Source of the DNA: JARRRL01 sp037380725
GTDB lineage: Bacteria; Pseudomonadota; Gammaproteobacteria; Pseudomonadales; JANQJO01
Direction: 5' to 3'
NCBI GenBank assembly: GCA_037380725.1
Contig: JARRRL010000247.1
Coordinates: 1-5,895, forward strand
DNA length: 5,895 nt
Shown: positions 5,468 to 5,895 of the stretch, in pieces
Layout: the number at the start of each line of letters is the position of its first letter
Position numbering within the stretch: position 1 is the first letter of the stretch
Made by a program: the position numbers and the translations under genes
The notes under the pieces: model-generated
What the model was told of the DNA's origin: nothing
Databases searched by the model: none
Seen by the model: only the letters and a program-made list of their open reading frames with translations

Positions 5468-5719
5468 ATGCCTGCATCAATTAAAACGATACAAGAGAAA
5501 GTCAAGGCCAGGTATGGCGACGACTTTTCCGTTGTGGCGATCATTGATACGGTCAGTCGGGACAATTCACCTCAAAAACATTCGCATTCGAACACGTCTG
5601 TTCGGATCCCGAGTCAGTCTCTCCTGTGCCGCCTCAGAGCTCAAGCTATGCTTGCCCGCCAAGGCCCTTCGAACATTCGCATCGTTACTATGTGCAAAAA
5701 ATTCTTGCAGAGCTGGTGA
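5468..5719 (+). CDS. Doubtful small ORF or gene fragment
   Basis: Its first 36 residues (MPASIKTIQEKVKARYGDD, then FSVVAIIDTVSRDNSP) look like real protein: a charged helix followed by a hydrophobic strand. From about base 5567 on it is antisense to the better-supported - strand gene and its residues become Cys/Arg/Leu-rich and unconvincing. There is no Shine-Dalgarno at a useful distance from the ATG. The likeliest readings are the 5' remnant of a gene cut by rearrangement or a chance ORF; the family was not recognised. Confidence 0.22.
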   Translation: MPASIKTIQEKVKARYGDDFSVVAIIDTVSRDNSPQKHSHSNTSVRIPSQSLLCRLRAQAMLARQGPSNIRIVTMCKKFLQSW

Positions 5720-5895
5720 TATATTTTCATCTGAGCGCATATCACGTGAAACTTGCCGCAGCGTCAGTACTGAATGAGCACTAGCTACAGCGGCTATCTC
5801 ACGCCAACTGTCCGGGGGAAACTCTACAGGGCGAGAAGCTTGTGGGGGGATAGTGTGATTGGCGACAGGTGCGCTTACAAATTTTTGATTTACTG
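5567..5895 (-). CDS. C-terminus of an LRV/HEAT-like repeat protein (5' partial)
   Basis: An open - strand frame enters from the right edge (first full codon 5893-5891) and ends at TGA (5567-5569), giving the last 108 residues. The end carries DANVRRALAGKHSLSSEAAQ and then ERLTRDPNRRVRMRMF. These fit the leucine-rich-repeat-variant pattern (D-x-x-x-VR-x-x-x-A-x-x-x-x-L-x-x-E-x-x-x-x-L-x-x-D-x-x-x-x-VR), about one and a half units. The preceding stretch (PPDSWREIAAVASAHSVLTL, then MRSDENISPALQEFF) could be a degenerate unit or linker. LRV and HEAT-like repeats are alpha solenoids that usually bind proteins. The start and most of the protein are outside the window. It converges on the coiled-coil gene, with 145 bp between the two stop codons and no clear terminator seen there. 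Confidence 0.65.
   Translation of the reverse strand, partial: VNQKFVSAPVANHTIPPQASRPVEFPPDSWREIAAVASAHSVLTLRQVSRDMRSDENISPALQEFFAHSNDANVRRALAGKHSLSSEAAQERLTRDPNRRVRMRMFLR

Noticed and set aside
5388..5777. 129-codon + frame at the right end
   Set aside because: Overlaps the end of the coiled-coil gene and is antisense to the LRV-like gene; Arg/Ser/Cys-rich, no ribosome site.

Overview
The window looks like an accessory, effector-rich stretch of a host-associated Gammaproteobacterium. The grounds are a NEL-type (IpaH/SspH family) E3 ubiquitin ligase at the left edge, a repeat-rich orphan protein with a Ser/Asn-rich N-terminus, a coiled-coil orphan protein, and a leucine-rich-repeat-variant-like protein at the right edge. 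Moderate GC, long non-coding gaps and orphan repeat proteins would suit an Endozoicomonas-like or similar symbiont/pathogen. That placement is inferred from protein style only; no rRNA, tRNA or housekeeping marker is present.

Layout. 1-875 (+) is the 3' part of a NEL ubiquitin ligase gene whose N-terminal part (by family habit a leucine-rich-repeat domain) lies outside the window. The usual C-terminal tail after the NEL core is replaced by a U-box-like fold, so two unrelated E3 types appear to be fused. The frame closes at 875, but the next frame stays open to 1030, encodes what looks like the last helix of the U-box plus a basic tail, and is followed 8 bp later by a hairpin (1038-1069). The gene therefore probably carries a recent frameshift. 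1008-2009 (-) encodes a 333-residue protein with six 25-residue repeats (75-bp tandem DNA repeats, 1089-1538) and a shorter degenerate N-terminal repeat with LxLxL motifs; it converges on the NEL gene. 2010-2704 holds no large gene but has a 13-bp triple repeat and a 31-codon ORF with a textbook Shine-Dalgarno (2537-2632). 2705-3799 (+) is a saccharopine-dehydrogenase-like NAD(P)-binding oxidoreductase, the only metabolic gene. 3800-4260 is AT-rich and repeat-bearing. 4261-5421 (+) is a 386-residue coiled-coil protein of unknown function. 5567-5895 (-) is the 3' end of an LRV/HEAT-like repeat protein running in from the right, with a doubtful small ORF (5468-5719, +) antisense to its end.

The genes do not form an operon: orientations alternate and gaps are large. 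The common thread is probable host interaction: a ubiquitin ligase, repeat proteins and a coiled-coil protein around one ordinary oxidoreductase. The strongest lead is the NEL/U-box fusion together with its frameshifted C-terminus.
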